64,000 nucleotides of DNA from Chelatococcus sambhunathii. GTDB taxonomy: Bacteria > Pseudomonadota > Alphaproteobacteria > Rhizobiales > Beijerinckiaceae. The position numbers and the translations under genes are program-made. The notes under the pieces are model-generated. The model was not told where the DNA came from and made no database searches. It saw only the letters and a list, made by a program, of their open reading frames with translations. The stretch covers positions 242,990-306,989 of the forward strand of contig NZ_LIOL01000002.1 in NCBI RefSeq assembly GCF_001418005.1, in the 5' to 3' direction. Below are positions 33,385 to 42,824 of the stretch, piece by piece; within the stretch, counting starts at the first letter, position 1, and every line of letters begins with the position of its first letter.

Positions 33385-34437
33385 ATGGGTTTCCTGACGC
33401 TCGAAGGAGTGAGCAAGGTCTACGGCGGGCTCGCCGCCGTGCGCGACGTCGATCTGGCGGTGGCCAGGGGCGAATTCGTCTCGCTGCTCGGGCCTTCCGG
33501 CTGCGGCAAGACGACGACCCTGCAGATGATCGCCGGGCTGGTGGAGCCGACGGCCGGGCGCATCGGCCTCGACGGGCGCGACATTACCCGCGAGAAGCCG
33601 AACCGCCGCGGCCTCGGCGTCGTCTTCCAGAGTTACGCGCTCTTTCCGCACATGACGGTGGCTGAAAACGTCGCCTTCGGCCTCGAGATGCGCAAGGTGC
33701 CGCGCGCCGAGCGCGACAGGCGCGTCGCCGAGATGCTCGCGCTCGTCCACCTCGCCAATCTGGCGGAGCGCTATCCGCGCCAGCTCTCCGGCGGCCAGCG
33801 CCAGCGCGTCGCCATCGCGCGCGCCCTCGTCATCGCCCCGCCCGTGCTGCTGCTCGACGAGCCCTTGTCCAACCTTGACGCCAAGCTGCGCGAGGAAATG
33901 CAGTTCGAGCTGCGGCGCATCCAGCGCAGCGTCGGCACCACCACCATCATGGTGACGCACGACCAGGCCGAGGCCTTGTCCATCAGCGACCGGGTCGTGG
34001 TGATGGAAGCCGGGCGCATGACGCAGATCGACGCGCCCTATCGTCTCTACGAGCAGCCGGCGACGGCTTTCATCTCGACCTTCGTCGGCAAGATGAACCG
34101 GCTTGCCGGGGTCTGGGGTGACGGCGGCGTGGCGGTCGCCGGCACGGTGCTGGCCAGTGCGCCGGCCGATGTCGCCGCCGGGACGGCGGTGACGGCCTGG
34201 ATCCGCCCCGAGAAGCTCCACCTGCGCCCTATGGGCGAGGGGCGCCTCGCCGGGCGGGTGGCGAGCCGTTTCTTCCTCGGCGGGCACTGGCTCCTCACGG
34301 TCGGGACCGAGGCCGGCGACATTCTGGTCTCGGTACCGAACACGGGCGAGGAGCCGGCGCGCGAGGGCGAGCCGATCGGTCTCGACTGGGAGCCGGCCAG
34401 CCTGCGCGTCGAAGCCGGCGCCGGGGCCGCCGCATGA
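33385..34437 (+). CDS. Polyamine/opine-type ABC transporter ATPase
   Basis: A 350-residue PotA-like ATPase. Walker A is GPSGCGKTTT, the signature LSGGQRQRVAIARAL, Walker B LLLDEPLSNLD and the switch histidine in MVTHDQAEAL. The C-terminal 100 residues are a TOBE domain. It is the first gene of an eight-gene set with two permeases, three redox subunits and a binding protein. The next gene overlaps by 4 nt. Confidence 0.92.
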   Translation: MGFLTLEGVSKVYGGLAAVRDVDLAVARGEFVSLLGPSGCGKTTTLQMIAGLVEPTAGRIGLDGRDITREKPNRRGLGVVFQSYALFPHMTVAENVAFGLEMRKVPRAERDRRVAEMLALVHLANLAERYPRQLSGGQRQRVAIARALVIAPPVLLLDEPLSNLDAKLREEMQFELRRIQRSVGTTTIMVTHDQAEALSISDRVVVMEAGRMTQIDAPYRLYEQPATAFISTFVGKMNRLAGVWGDGGVAVAGTVLASAPADVAAGTAVTAWIRPEKLHLRPMGEGRLAGRVASRFFLGGHWLLTVGTEAGDILVSVPNTGEEPAREGEPIGLDWEPASLRVEAGAGAAA

Positions 34438-35285
34438 ACCGGTCGGTCGCCACGCCCCTGATGCTCGCGTCGCCTGGCGCGGTGCTGTTCGCTGGGCTCG
34501 TCATTGTCCCGCTCGTGCTGACGCTGATCCTGTCCTTCCTCGCCTATGACCACGGCACCGGCATCAAGGACAGCTGGACGCTGGCGCATTACATGCACGT
34601 GCTGTCCGACAGCTACTATCTCGGCATCTTCTGGCGCACGCTGCGGCTCGCGGCGCTGACGACGCTGATCTGCGCCCTCATCGGCGCACCGGAGGCCTAT
34701 ATCCTCTCGCGCATGCGGAGCCCGTGGCGCTCCGTCTTCCTGCTCGTCATCATCGGGCCATTGCTCGTGTCGGTTGTCGTGCGGGCTTTCGGCTGGAGCA
34801 TGCTGCTCGGCTCCACCGGCCTCGTGAACGCGGCGCTCGCCGCCGTCGGCCTCGGCCCGGTGCGGCTGCTCTATACCGAGACGGCGATCGTCATCGCCCT
34901 CGTCCACGTCATGCTGCCGTTCATGGTCATCCCTGTGTGGACGGCGCTGCAGAAGCTCGACCCCATGGTCGAGGCGGCGGCCTGGACGCTGGGGGCCTCG
35001 CGCTTCTCCGCCCTGCGCCGCGTGGTCATGCCGCAGGTGTCCATGGGGCTTCTCTCCGGCAGCCTCATCGTCTTCGGCCTGTCGGCGAGCGCCTTCGCCA
35101 TCCCGGGCCTGCTCGGCGGACGGCGGCTCAAGATGGCGGCGACGCTCGTCTATGACGAATACATGCACGAGCTCAACTGGCCGCTGGGTGCCGCCATCGC
35201 CATCCTCGTGCTCGTTGCCAACCTCGTCATCATGCTCGCCTACAACAGGGCCGTCGAAGCGCGCGCCCGCCGCATGCTCGGGTGA
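34434..35285 (+). CDS. ABC transporter permease (PotB-like)
   Basis: A 283-residue permease with six predicted helices and the EAA loop MVEAAAWTLGASRFSALRRV. It belongs to the spermidine/putrescine/opine group. It overlaps the ATPase gene and ends 4 nt before the second permease. Confidence 0.9.
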   Translation: MNRSVATPLMLASPGAVLFAGLVIVPLVLTLILSFLAYDHGTGIKDSWTLAHYMHVLSDSYYLGIFWRTLRLAALTTLICALIGAPEAYILSRMRSPWRSVFLLVIIGPLLVSVVVRAFGWSMLLGSTGLVNAALAAVGLGPVRLLYTETAIVIALVHVMLPFMVIPVWTALQKLDPMVEAAAWTLGASRFSALRRVVMPQVSMGLLSGSLIVFGLSASAFAIPGLLGGRRLKMAATLVYDEYMHELNWPLGAAIAILVLVANLVIMLAYNRAVEARARRMLG

Positions 35286-35289
35286 GGCC

Positions 35290-36084
35290 ATGCAGAAGAA
35301 CGGCCCCGTCGCGCTCCTCTTTCACGCCCTCGTCGTCGCCTTCGTCCTGGCGCCGCTCGTCGTCATCTGCCTCGTGGCGTTCACGCCAGAGAACACGCTG
35401 ACGATGCCGACCACCGCGTTCTCGCTGCGCTGGTTCCGGGCCGTGTTCGAGCATCCCGATTTCGTCACCGCCTTCGGCAACTCGCTGTGGCTCGCCACGA
35501 TTGCCGCCAGCATCTCCGTCGCGATCGCGGTGCCGGCGGGCCTCGCCATCGACCGCTACCGCTTTCCCGGACGCGATGCGCTCAACGGGCTTTTTCTCTC
35601 GCCGCTCATCATCCCGCACCTCGTGCTCGGCGTCGCCTTCCTGAGGCTCTTCGCCCTCATCGGCGCCACCGGCTCCTTCGCCTGGCTCGTGCTGAGCCAC
35701 GTCATCATCGTCACGCCCTATGTGCTGCGCCTCGTGCTCGCGGCGCTGTCGGGGCTCGACCGCAGCGCCGAGCAGGCGGCGATGACGCTGGGCGCCTCGC
35801 GTTTCACGGTTTTCCGGCGCGTCACCGCGCCGATGATCCTGCCCGGCATCAGCGGCGGCTGGCTCATCGCCTTCATCAACAGCTTCGACGAACTGACGAT
35901 GTCGATCTTCGTGACCTCGCCCGCCACCGTGACCCTGCCGGTGCGCATGTACATGTACGCCACCGAATCCATCGACCCGATGATGGCCGCGGTCTCGGCG
36001 CTGATGATCGCGCTCACCGCCCTCGCCATGCTCGCGCTCGACCGCGTCTTCGGTCTCGACAAGATCCTCGTCGGCGAGAAGTGA
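35290..36084 (+). CDS. ABC transporter permease (PotC-like)
   Basis: A 264-residue permease with six helices and the EAA loop AEQAAMTLGASRFTVFRRVT. The ATG at 35290 follows GGTGAGGCC. With the PotB-like gene it forms the membrane channel. The ferredoxin-like gene starts 8 nt after its stop, unusual for a transporter operon and evidence that uptake and oxidation are linked. Confidence 0.9.
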   Translation: MQKNGPVALLFHALVVAFVLAPLVVICLVAFTPENTLTMPTTAFSLRWFRAVFEHPDFVTAFGNSLWLATIAASISVAIAVPAGLAIDRYRFPGRDALNGLFLSPLIIPHLVLGVAFLRLFALIGATGSFAWLVLSHVIIVTPYVLRLVLAALSGLDRSAEQAAMTLGASRFTVFRRVTAPMILPGISGGWLIAFINSFDELTMSIFVTSPATVTLPVRMYMYATESIDPMMAAVSALMIALTALAMLALDRVFGLDKILVGEK

Positions 36085-36092
36085 GGCGCGGC

Positions 36093-36377
36093 ATGTCCCT
36101 CTTTCACCGCATCGCCCGCAGCGACCATGCGCCGGTCCGCTTCCTGCTCGACGGCGTGCCCTGCGAGGGCCGCGAGGGCGACACCCTGCTCACCGCCATC
36201 CTGACCCATGTCGACAAGGTGCGCGTCAGCGACTTCTCCGGCGCACCGCGGGCCGGCTTCTGCCAGATAGGCGTCTGCCAGGATTGCTGGGTGACGCTGG
36301 CGGACGGAGAGCGCGTGCGCGCCTGCACGACGCCGCTTACGGCCGGCATGTCTGTCGTGACGGGAGCTGCCGCATGA
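36093..36377 (+). CDS. (2Fe-2S)-binding subunit of a three-part dehydrogenase
   Basis: A 94-residue protein of the Fer2_4 type. The cluster ligands are the cysteines of GFCQIGVCQDCW and RACTT. Such small subunits occur in D-hydroxyproline dehydrogenase, octopine/nopaline oxidase and HcnABC cyanide synthase, where they relay electrons from the catalytic flavin. It overlaps the next gene by 4 nt. Confidence 0.88.
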   Translation: MSLFHRIARSDHAPVRFLLDGVPCEGREGDTLLTAILTHVDKVRVSDFSGAPRAGFCQIGVCQDCWVTLADGERVRACTTPLTAGMSVVTGAAA

Positions 36378-37747
36378 GCCGCCCGCAGCCGCTCGTCGTC
36401 GGTGCCGGTCCCGCCGGCGTGCGCGCCGCCGAGACGCTCGTGAAGGCGGGCCTTCGCCCGCTCGTTGTCGACGAGGCGCCTGCCTGTGGCGGCCAGATCT
36501 ATCGCCGTCCGCTCGTGAAGGACGAACGCGATGCACGCGCGCTCTACGGGTCGGAAGCCGGCAAGGCGCAGCGCCTGCACGGCGCCTTCGCCGCTCTGGC
36601 GGGCCGCATCGAACACTGGCCCCGCGCGCTCGTCTGGAACCTGCGCGACGGCCGCGCCGATATCGCCGTCGCCGGCGAGAGCCGTGCGGTCGCCTACGAT
36701 GGGCTCATCCTCGCCACGGGCGCGAGCGACCGCGTGCTGCCGGTCCCAGGCTGGACTCTGCCCGGAGTCTTCACCCTCGGCGGGGCGCAGGTCGCCCTGA
36801 AGGCGCAGGGCTGCGCCATCGGCCAGCGCGTCGTTTTCGCCGGCTCCGGGCCGCTGCTCTATCTCGTCGCCTGGCAGTACATGAAGGCAGGCGTCAAGGT
36901 GGTCGCGGTGCTCGATGCCGCGCCGCTCGCGGCCAAGCGCCACCTGCTGCGGGGACTGGCGCTCGCGCCCGATATCGTCCTGCGCGGCATGCGCTTTGCC
37001 GCCGAACTGCGACTCAACGGCGTCATGCTGCGCCATGGCATCTGCGATCTCGCCTTCGAGGGGGAGGGCAGGGTGGCCGGCGTGCGCTGGCGTGAGGGGA
37101 GGCGTGAACGGCACCTCTTCTGCGATGGCGCCGGCTATGGCCTGTCGCTCCGGTCGGAGACGCAACTCGCCGATCTTGCCGGATGCGCCTTCGCGTTCAA
37201 CCAGCGCGACCGGGCCTTCCTGCCGCAACGGGACCCGTCCGGCCGCACCAGTGTCCGCGGCGTCTATATCGCCGGCGACGGCGCCGGCATTGCCGGGGCG
37301 GATGCGGCGGAGCTCGCCGGCGAGCGGGCGGCGCTCGCGCTCCTCGAGGACCGCGGCCTGCCGCATGCGCCGGAGCGGGCGGCGGACCTGGAACGAAAGC
37401 TCGCCCGGATCGGCCGTTTCCGCGACGTGCTGGAGGCTGCCTTCCCCTTTCCCGCCCAATGGGCGGCGCGCGTGAAGGACGAAACCGTCGTCTGCCGCTG
37501 CGAGGAGGTGAGCGCCGGCGCCCTGCGCAACGCAGTGCGCGACTTTTCGCTCGACGAGATCAACCGCCTCAAGGCCGTCAGCCGCATCGGCATGGGCCGT
37601 TGCCAGGGCCGCTTCTGCGGCGCGGCGGCGGCCGAACTTCTCGCTGTCGAGACAGGACGCGGCGTCGAGGCTGTCGGCCGGCTCAGAAGCCAGCCGCCGG
37701 TCAAGCCGGTGCCGCTTACGCTGATGCCGCGGGAGGCCGCGGAATGA
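36374..37747 (+). CDS. FAD/NAD(P)-binding oxidoreductase with BFD-like 2Fe-2S domain
   Basis: A 457-residue subunit. It has a dinucleotide-binding motif VVGAGPAGVRAAETL at the N-terminus, a second LILATGASDRVLPVPG and GVYIAGDGAGIAGADAAELAG. The C-terminal 100 residues are a BFD-like domain with CRCEEV and GMGRCQGRFC, giving four cysteine ligands. It matches the A subunit of opine oxidases and HcnB. It probably transfers electrons to the respiratory chain. 4-nt overlaps on both sides. Confidence 0.88.
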   Translation: MSRPQPLVVGAGPAGVRAAETLVKAGLRPLVVDEAPACGGQIYRRPLVKDERDARALYGSEAGKAQRLHGAFAALAGRIEHWPRALVWNLRDGRADIAVAGESRAVAYDGLILATGASDRVLPVPGWTLPGVFTLGGAQVALKAQGCAIGQRVVFAGSGPLLYLVAWQYMKAGVKVVAVLDAAPLAAKRHLLRGLALAPDIVLRGMRFAAELRLNGVMLRHGICDLAFEGEGRVAGVRWREGRRERHLFCDGAGYGLSLRSETQLADLAGCAFAFNQRDRAFLPQRDPSGRTSVRGVYIAGDGAGIAGADAAELAGERAALALLEDRGLPHAPERAADLERKLARIGRFRDVLEAAFPFPAQWAARVKDETVVCRCEEVSAGALRNAVRDFSLDEINRLKAVSRIGMGRCQGRFCGAAAAELLAVETGRGVEAVGRLRSQPPVKPVPLTLMPREAAE

Positions 37748-38928
37748 GCACGCGCCTTCACGTCGATGTCGCCGTGATCGGCGGCGGGCTCGTCGGCAGT
37801 TCGGCGGCTCTGGCCCTCAGCCAGATGGGCATGAGCGTGGCGCTGCTCGACCGGCGTTACTGCGGCGCGCAGGCGAGCGGGGTCAATTACGGCGGCGTGC
37901 GGCGGCAGGGCCGGCCGCCCGAGCAGTTGCCGCTGTCCCAGCGTGCCCATGCCGTCTGGCCACGGCTCAAGGCTCTCATCGGCATCGACGGCGAGTTTCT
38001 GCGCTCGGGCCATCTCAAGCTCGCGATGAGCGAGGCCGACATGGCGTCGCTCGAAGCCTATGCGGCGAAGGTCGCCGACTGCGGCCTCGATCTTGAACTC
38101 CTCGGTCACAACGAGTTGCACCGACGCTTTCCGTGGCTCGGCGACGCAGTCGGCGGCTCCTTCTGCGCGGGGGACGGTCATGCCAATCCGCGCCTCGTGG
38201 CGACCGGCTTTGCCGCCGCCGCCCGCCGCGCCGGCGTCCACGTTCTCGAGAACACGCCCGTCACGGGCGTTGCCCGCAATGGCGCGGGCTTTGCGCTGGA
38301 GGCGGGGGAGGGGCTGAAGCTCACGGCCGGCACCGTCATCAACAGCGCCGGCGCCTGGGCTGATCGTTTCGCGGCCGAGTTTGGCGAGCCGGTGCCGCTC
38401 CGGCGCATCTATCCGTCCATGGTGGTGACGGAGCCGCTCGAGCCGGTGCTCACTGTCAACATTGGCATGGAGGGCGGCGGCATCTACGCCCGGCAGGTCG
38501 AGCGCGGCAACTGCATCGTCGGCGGCGAGCGGGCCGAAGCGCTGACGGATGCGGACTTCTCGCGCCCCCGTTCGGATGGGGCGCTCGCCATCATGAGCCG
38601 TGCCGCCGCGCTCTTTCCCGGCCTTGCGAAGGCCCAGGCCATCCGCTTCTGGAGCGGCACCGAGGCCGAGATGCCGGACAGGAACCCGGTCATCGGCCCG
38701 AGCCTGACGACGCCGGGCCTCATCCACGCCTTCGGCTTCTCCGGTGCCGGCTTCCAGATCGCACCGGGCGTCGGCGAGGTGCTGGCGGAGCTCGTCCGCG
38801 ACGGCCGGACCACCACGCCGATCGAGGCCTTTTCCATCGCCCGCTTCGTGGCGGGCACAGCGACCGACCGCACCACCCTCGGCTCGGGTGCGGGGAAGGA
38901 GCAAGAGCCGCAAAGAAGGGGAGCCTGA
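37744..38928 (+). CDS. FAD-dependent amino-acid/amine oxidase subunit (DAO family)
   Basis: A 394-residue DAO-fold flavoprotein, the likely catalytic subunit. The FAD motif is VAVIGGGLVGSSAALAL; later signatures are TVINSAGAWADRFAAEFGEP and IHAFGFSGAGFQIAPGVGEV. Relatives oxidise the C-N bond of D-amino acids, sarcosine, hydroxyproline or opines. No racemase, dehydratase or aldehyde dehydrogenase accompanies it here, so the substrate cannot be named. A binding-protein gene begins 2-5 nt after it. Confidence 0.88.
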   Translation: MSTRLHVDVAVIGGGLVGSSAALALSQMGMSVALLDRRYCGAQASGVNYGGVRRQGRPPEQLPLSQRAHAVWPRLKALIGIDGEFLRSGHLKLAMSEADMASLEAYAAKVADCGLDLELLGHNELHRRFPWLGDAVGGSFCAGDGHANPRLVATGFAAAARRAGVHVLENTPVTGVARNGAGFALEAGEGLKLTAGTVINSAGAWADRFAAEFGEPVPLRRIYPSMVVTEPLEPVLTVNIGMEGGGIYARQVERGNCIVGGERAEALTDADFSRPRSDGALAIMSRAAALFPGLAKAQAIRFWSGTEAEMPDRNPVIGPSLTTPGLIHAFGFSGAGFQIAPGVGEVLAELVRDGRTTTPIEAFSIARFVAGTATDRTTLGSGAGKEQEPQRRGA

Positions 38929-38930
38929 CA

Positions 38931-39983
38931 GTGATGACGAACCGCACCATCCTCTTGGCCGGGGCCGCGGCCCTCGCCCTCGGCCACGCCACCGCCGTGT
39001 CCGCTGAGACGAAGACGCTCTATGTCGGCATGAACGGCGGCAATTTCGAGCGCACCTACACCCAGGCCGTCTTCCCGGACTTCGAGAAGGCCAACGACGT
39101 CAAGATCGTCGTCGTGCCGGGCACCTCGTCCGACATCCTTGCCAAGGCGACGGCGGCCAAGGACAAGCCGCAGATGCACGTCATGTTCCTTGACGACGGC
39201 GTCATGGTGCGTGCCGTCGGCGCAGGGCTGTGCGAGAAGCTGAAGCCGAGCCCGGAGCTCGACGAAATCCTGCCCAACGCGCGGCTCAAGGGCGACATGG
39301 CGGCGGGCGTCGACCTCGGCATGACGGGCCTCGCCTACAACAAGAAGCTGTTCGACGAGAACGGCTGGGCGGCGCCGACCTCGTGGATGGACCTCGCCGA
39401 CCCGAAGTTTCAGGGCAAGGTCGTCTTCCAGTCCGCCGCCGCCTCGTCCTTCGGCCTGCACGCGTTCCTCATGTTCAACCGCATCCAGGGCGGCAGCGAG
39501 GACAACGTCGAGCCCGGCTTCGAGAAGTTCCGCGACACCATTGGCAAGAACGTCATCGAATTCATCCCCAATTCGTCGAAGATCTCGGAGATGGTGCAGA
39601 CCGGCGAAGCCGCCATCTTCCCGCTGACGCCGACCTCCGTCGCGACGCTGAAGGACAAGGGCATCCCCGTCGAATACGCCCAGCCGAAGGAAGGCTCGGT
39701 GGTACTGATGGTGGCCGAATGCGTCATTGCCGGCAATTCGGAGCCCGAGCTCGCCCAGAAGCTCGCCGCCTATCTCTTGTCGGCCGAGGCCCAGTCGAAC
39801 GCGCTCGCCGCCGGCAATATCGTGCCATCGAACCCGAAGGCGAAGGCGCGCACGCCAGAGGCGGAGAAGAAGCTCGAGGTCTTCCACGGCTACATGAAGA
39901 CCGCCGTGACGCTCGACTGGGACGTGATCAACGCCAAGCGGCCGGAGTGGAATAGCCGCTGGAACAAGACGATCGAGCAGTAG
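38931..39983 (+). CDS. ABC transporter substrate-binding protein (PotD-like)
   Basis: A 350-residue extracellular solute-binding protein with a signal peptide ending ATAVSAET. Features KTLYVGMNGGNFERTYTQAV and AAGVDLGMTGLAYNKKLFDE place it in the polyamine/iron/opine cluster D. It is the last gene of the operon, where receptors are more often first or second. Two ATGs stand in tandem (38931 reads GTG-ATG-ACG, with 38934 as the ATG). A palindrome 40 nt after its stop may end the transcript. Confidence 0.9.
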   Translation: MMTNRTILLAGAAALALGHATAVSAETKTLYVGMNGGNFERTYTQAVFPDFEKANDVKIVVVPGTSSDILAKATAAKDKPQMHVMFLDDGVMVRAVGAGLCEKLKPSPELDEILPNARLKGDMAAGVDLGMTGLAYNKKLFDENGWAAPTSWMDLADPKFQGKVVFQSAAASSFGLHAFLMFNRIQGGSEDNVEPGFEKFRDTIGKNVIEFIPNSSKISEMVQTGEAAIFPLTPTSVATLKDKGIPVEYAQPKEGSVVLMVAECVIAGNSEPELAQKLAAYLLSAEAQSNALAAGNIVPSNPKAKARTPEAEKKLEVFHGYMKTAVTLDWDVINAKRPEWNSRWNKTIEQ

Positions 39984-40317
39984 GGCACGCTGCCGCCCGC
40001 TCCATCGAGGGGTGTTGCTGGTGACATGCCCGCGCTCGTGGCGGGCATGTCGGTCCGTCACGCCGGTCCGCGCCGGTGGCGATGTACAGCGTCGAAAATC
40101 GCATAAGGAAGATTATGGAACTTATTAGAACGAGCCGAGGTCTCTGTCGGTGGTATAGCGCTATCTCCCATCCCGGGCGGCCGGCGATCGCGTCGTCTTC
40201 ATTTTTTCCCTTTGGTTGAAAGTCCATCTCGTTGCACCGCGGTGCCCCAGGGCTAGACTTGGCTTAAAGCTCGGTCATGCGGCAGCGCATGTTTTGGTTG
40301 TGATCCTGGAGGTTGTG
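39984..40317. other. Spacer before malate synthase G
   Basis: This 334-nt gap carries the REP-like palindrome at 40023-40051 and then an AT-richer part (about 40090-40130) that may hold the glcB promoter. No gene is visible. A GGAAC at 40115 has no matching CGTT. Confidence 0.5.
40023..40051. repeat. REP-like palindrome after the ABC/dehydrogenase operon
   Basis: GACATGCCCGC and GCGGGCATGTC flank GCTCGTG, an 11-bp perfect stem. It shares ATGCCCGCGCTCGT with the rha element at 28022. It may act as a transcript-end stabiliser or a weak terminator; no T-tract follows. Confidence 0.6.
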
Positions 40318-42510
40318 ATGGGCGGTTCCGGCCAGATGGCGAATGGATATTTCGCATGCGGCAAGCTCCGGGTCGCTGCACCGCTTCATGCCTTCATCGC
40401 CGAGGAAGCGCTGGTGGGCACGGGCATCGCGCCCGCCGATTTCTGGCAGAGACTGGAATCGATCATCGCAACCTTCGCGCCGCAAAATCGGGCGCTGCTG
40501 GCGAAACGGGACGCACTACAGGCGCAGATCGACGCGTGGCACCGCAGCCGCGCCGGTGCCCCACACGAAGCCGCGGCTTATGAGCTGTTCTTGAAGGAAA
40601 TCGGCTACATCGTTGATGATGAAGGAGATTTCTCCGTAGGAACCACGAGCGCCGATCCGGAGATCGCCGAGCTCGCCGGGCCGCAGCTCGTCGTGCCGGT
40701 GATGAACGCGCGCTATGCGCTCAATGCCGCCAATGCCCGCTGGGGCAGCCTCTATGATGCGCTCTACGGCACCGATGGGCTCGACGGCACGAAGCCACCG
40801 CCGGGCCCTTACGATCCGGCGCGCGGCGTCAGAGTCATCGCTTTCGGCCGACGGGTGCTCGACCAGCACGTGCCGCTGGCTTCCGGCTCGCATGCTGAAG
40901 CCCGGCGCTACGCTGTCGATGGTGCCACGCTCACCGTGCAGCTTGCGGACGGCAGCATCACGGGTCTTGCAGATGCAGCGCAATTCGTCGGCTTTGCCGG
41001 GGGGCACGGAGCCCCGGAGGCGCTCGTCTTCACAAAGCACGGCCTTCACCTTGTCGTACATTTCGACCGCGGCCACCCAATAGGCCGCACCGACGCGGCC
41101 GGCATCAGCGATATCGAGCTCGAGGCGGCGCTGTCGACCATCATGGACTGCGAGGATTCCGTCGCGGCCGTGGACGCGGAGGACAAGGTCGCCGTTTATC
41201 GCAACTGGCTCGGCCTGATGCGCGGTGATCTTGTCGAGACCTTTGTGAAAGGCGGCCGCACCGTGACGCGCCGCCTGGCGGCGGATCGGCTCTACAAGCG
41301 CCCGGATGGCGGGGAACTGCGCCTCAAGGGGCGCAGCCTGATGCTCGTGCGCAATGTCGGCCACCTGATGACGACGGATGCGGTGCTGGACGACAACGGC
41401 GGCGAGATCCCAGAAGGCATCCTCGACGGCATGGTGACCGCGGCCATCGCCCTGCACGACATCGGCCCGGCTGGCCGGAGGGCGAATTCGGCCAAGGGCC
41501 AGATGTACATCGTCAAGCCCAAGATGCATGGGCCCGAGGAGGTTGCCTTCGCCGATGCACTCTTCGCTGCCTTCGAGGATGCCCTGGGCCTTGCGCGCAA
41601 CACGCTCAAGATGGGTGTGATGGATGAGGAGCGCCGCACGAGCGTCAACCTCAAGGCTGCGATCCGCGCCGCCAGAGATCGCATCTGCTTCATCAACACG
41701 GGCTTCCTCGACCGCACGGGTGACGAGATTCACACCTCCATGGAGGCGGGTCCCATGGTCCGCAAGGCGGACATGAAAGCATCCACCTGGATCAAGGCGT
41801 ATGAGGACGGCAATGTCGATATCGGCCTTGCCGTCGGTCTCGACGGCCACGGCCAGATCGGCAAGGGCATGTGGGCCATGCCCGACCTGATGCACGCCAT
41901 GCTCGAGCAAAAGCTCAGCCATCCGCTCGCCGGCGCGACCACCGCCTGGGTGCCCTCGCCCACAGCGGCGACCCTGCACGCGCTCCACTATCTGGCGGTC
42001 GATGTCGCCGCCCGGCAGGCGGAGATCCGCAAGCGTCCCCAAGCCCGGCGGTCGGATCTCCTCACGCTGCCCCTGGTCGACCGCGTGAACTGGTCGCCGG
42101 AAGAAATCGCAGAGGAGGTCGACACGAACGTCCAGAGCCTTCTCGGCTACGTGGTGCGCTGGGTGGATCAGGGGGTCGGTTGCTCCAAGGTACCGGACAT
42201 TCACGACGTCGGCCTGATGGAGGACCGCGCCACGCTGCGCATCTCGGCGCAGCATCTCGCCAACTGGCTGCGCCACGGCATTGTCTCGCGCGATCACGTA
42301 ATGGAGGCCTTGAAGCGGCTCGCGGCGGTCGTCGACCGTCAGAATGCGGGCGATCCCGCCTATCGACCGATGGCACCCGATTTCGAGGCTTCGCTGGCCT
42401 TCCAGGCGGCTTGCGCTCTCGTCTTCGAGGGAACGCGCCAGCCGAACGGCTATACCGAGCCGCTGCTTCACCGCTTCCGCCGCCTGCGCAAGGAGAAGGA
42501 CCGGGCCTGA
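40318..42510 (+). CDS. glcB: Malate synthase G
   Basis: A 730-residue enzyme condensing glyoxylate with acetyl-CoA to malate. Features include [40 protein letters not shown] and [14 protein letters not shown]. The ATG at 40318 is fixed by GGAGG ending 5 nt before it, though the frame is open to 40216; family length is near 720-730. It stands alone here, without isocitrate lyase or glycolate oxidase. It could serve the glyoxylate or acetoacetate products of the neighbouring pathways, but no operon links them. Confidence 0.95.
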   Translation: MGGSGQMANGYFACGKLRVAAPLHAFIAEEALVGTGIAPADFWQRLESIIATFAPQNRALLAKRDALQAQIDAWHRSRAGAPHEAAAYELFLKEIGYIVDDEGDFSVGTTSADPEIAELAGPQLVVPVMNARYALNAANARWGSLYDALYGTDGLDGTKPPPGPYDPARGVRVIAFGRRVLDQHVPLASGSHAEARRYAVDGATLTVQLADGSITGLADAAQFVGFAGGHGAPEALVFTKHGLHLVVHFDRGHPIGRTDAAGISDIELEAALSTIMDCEDSVAAVDAEDKVAVYRNWLGLMRGDLVETFVKGGRTVTRRLAADRLYKRPDGGELRLKGRSLMLVRNVGHLMTTDAVLDDNGGEIPEGILDGMVTAAIALHDIGPAGRRANSAKGQMYIVKPKMHGPEEVAFADALFAAFEDALGLARNTLKMGVMDEERRTSVNLKAAIRAARDRICFINTGFLDRTGDEIHTSMEAGPMVRKADMKASTWIKAYEDGNVDIGLAVGLDGHGQIGKGMWAMPDLMHAMLEQKLSHPLAGATTAWVPSPTAATLHALHYLAVDVAARQAEIRKRPQARRSDLLTLPLVDRVNWSPEEIAEEVDTNVQSLLGYVVRWVDQGVGCSKVPDIHDVGLMEDRATLRISAQHLANWLRHGIVSRDHVMEALKRLAAVVDRQNAGDPAYRPMAPDFEASLAFQAACALVFEGTRQPNGYTEPLLHRFRRLRKEKDRA

Positions 42511-42556
42511 GCGATCCCCTCACCCCGCCTGCCCGGGCTACCGGGCGGGTGCGGCC

Positions 42557-42582
42557 GGAACCGCATGGTGGTGCGCGGCGTT
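42557..42582 (+). promoter_or_regulatory. EcfG-type promoter of a small acidic protein gene
   Basis: GGAAC (42557-42561), 17 bp, then CGTT (42579-42582), an exact consensus match. It lies 58 nt before the ATG at 42641, which has AAGGAG. Confidence 0.7.
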
Positions 42583-42640
42583 GCTTCCCATATGACCAGT
42601 GAGGTCTTTTGGCACTGCGTCGAAACCGAAGGAGCCAAGC

Positions 42641-42811
42641 ATGGGCGATCCGCGCAAGACCCGCAATGAGCAGGAGCGCGACAAGGCTGAGAAGAAGCAG
42701 CATCAGGACGAACTGCTGGACGAGGCGCTGGAGGAATCCTTCCCCGCCAGCGATCCGCCATCACAGACCCAGCCTACACCAAGGCATAAGAAAGATAGCA
42801 AGAGCAGCTAG
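42641..42811 (+). CDS. Small charged protein with FPASDPPS motif
   Basis: A 56-residue hydrophilic protein. The N-terminal half is charged and probably helical (NEQERDKAEKKQHQDELLDE). The C-terminal half contains ALEESFPASDPPSQTQPTP, a motif I recall from many small rhizobial proteins of unknown function. AAGGAG lies 7 nt before the ATG. An exact EcfG promoter precedes it, so it is probably a general-stress protein. It converges on the MBL gene with a 13-nt gap. An in-frame start at 42599 would add 14 residues but lacks a ribosome site. Confidence 0.75.
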   Translation: MGDPRKTRNEQERDKAEKKQHQDELLDEALEESFPASDPPSQTQPTPRHKKDSKSS

Positions 42812-42824
42812 TTATAGACTGTTC

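Noticed and set aside
6166-40108. Shared AAAATCGCATAA at about 6167 and 40096
   Set aside because: A single 12-mer at two AT-rich spots without flanking similarity is too little to call a repeat.
40115-40140. GGAAC before glcB as an EcfG promoter
   Set aside because: No CGTT-like element at 16-17 bp.
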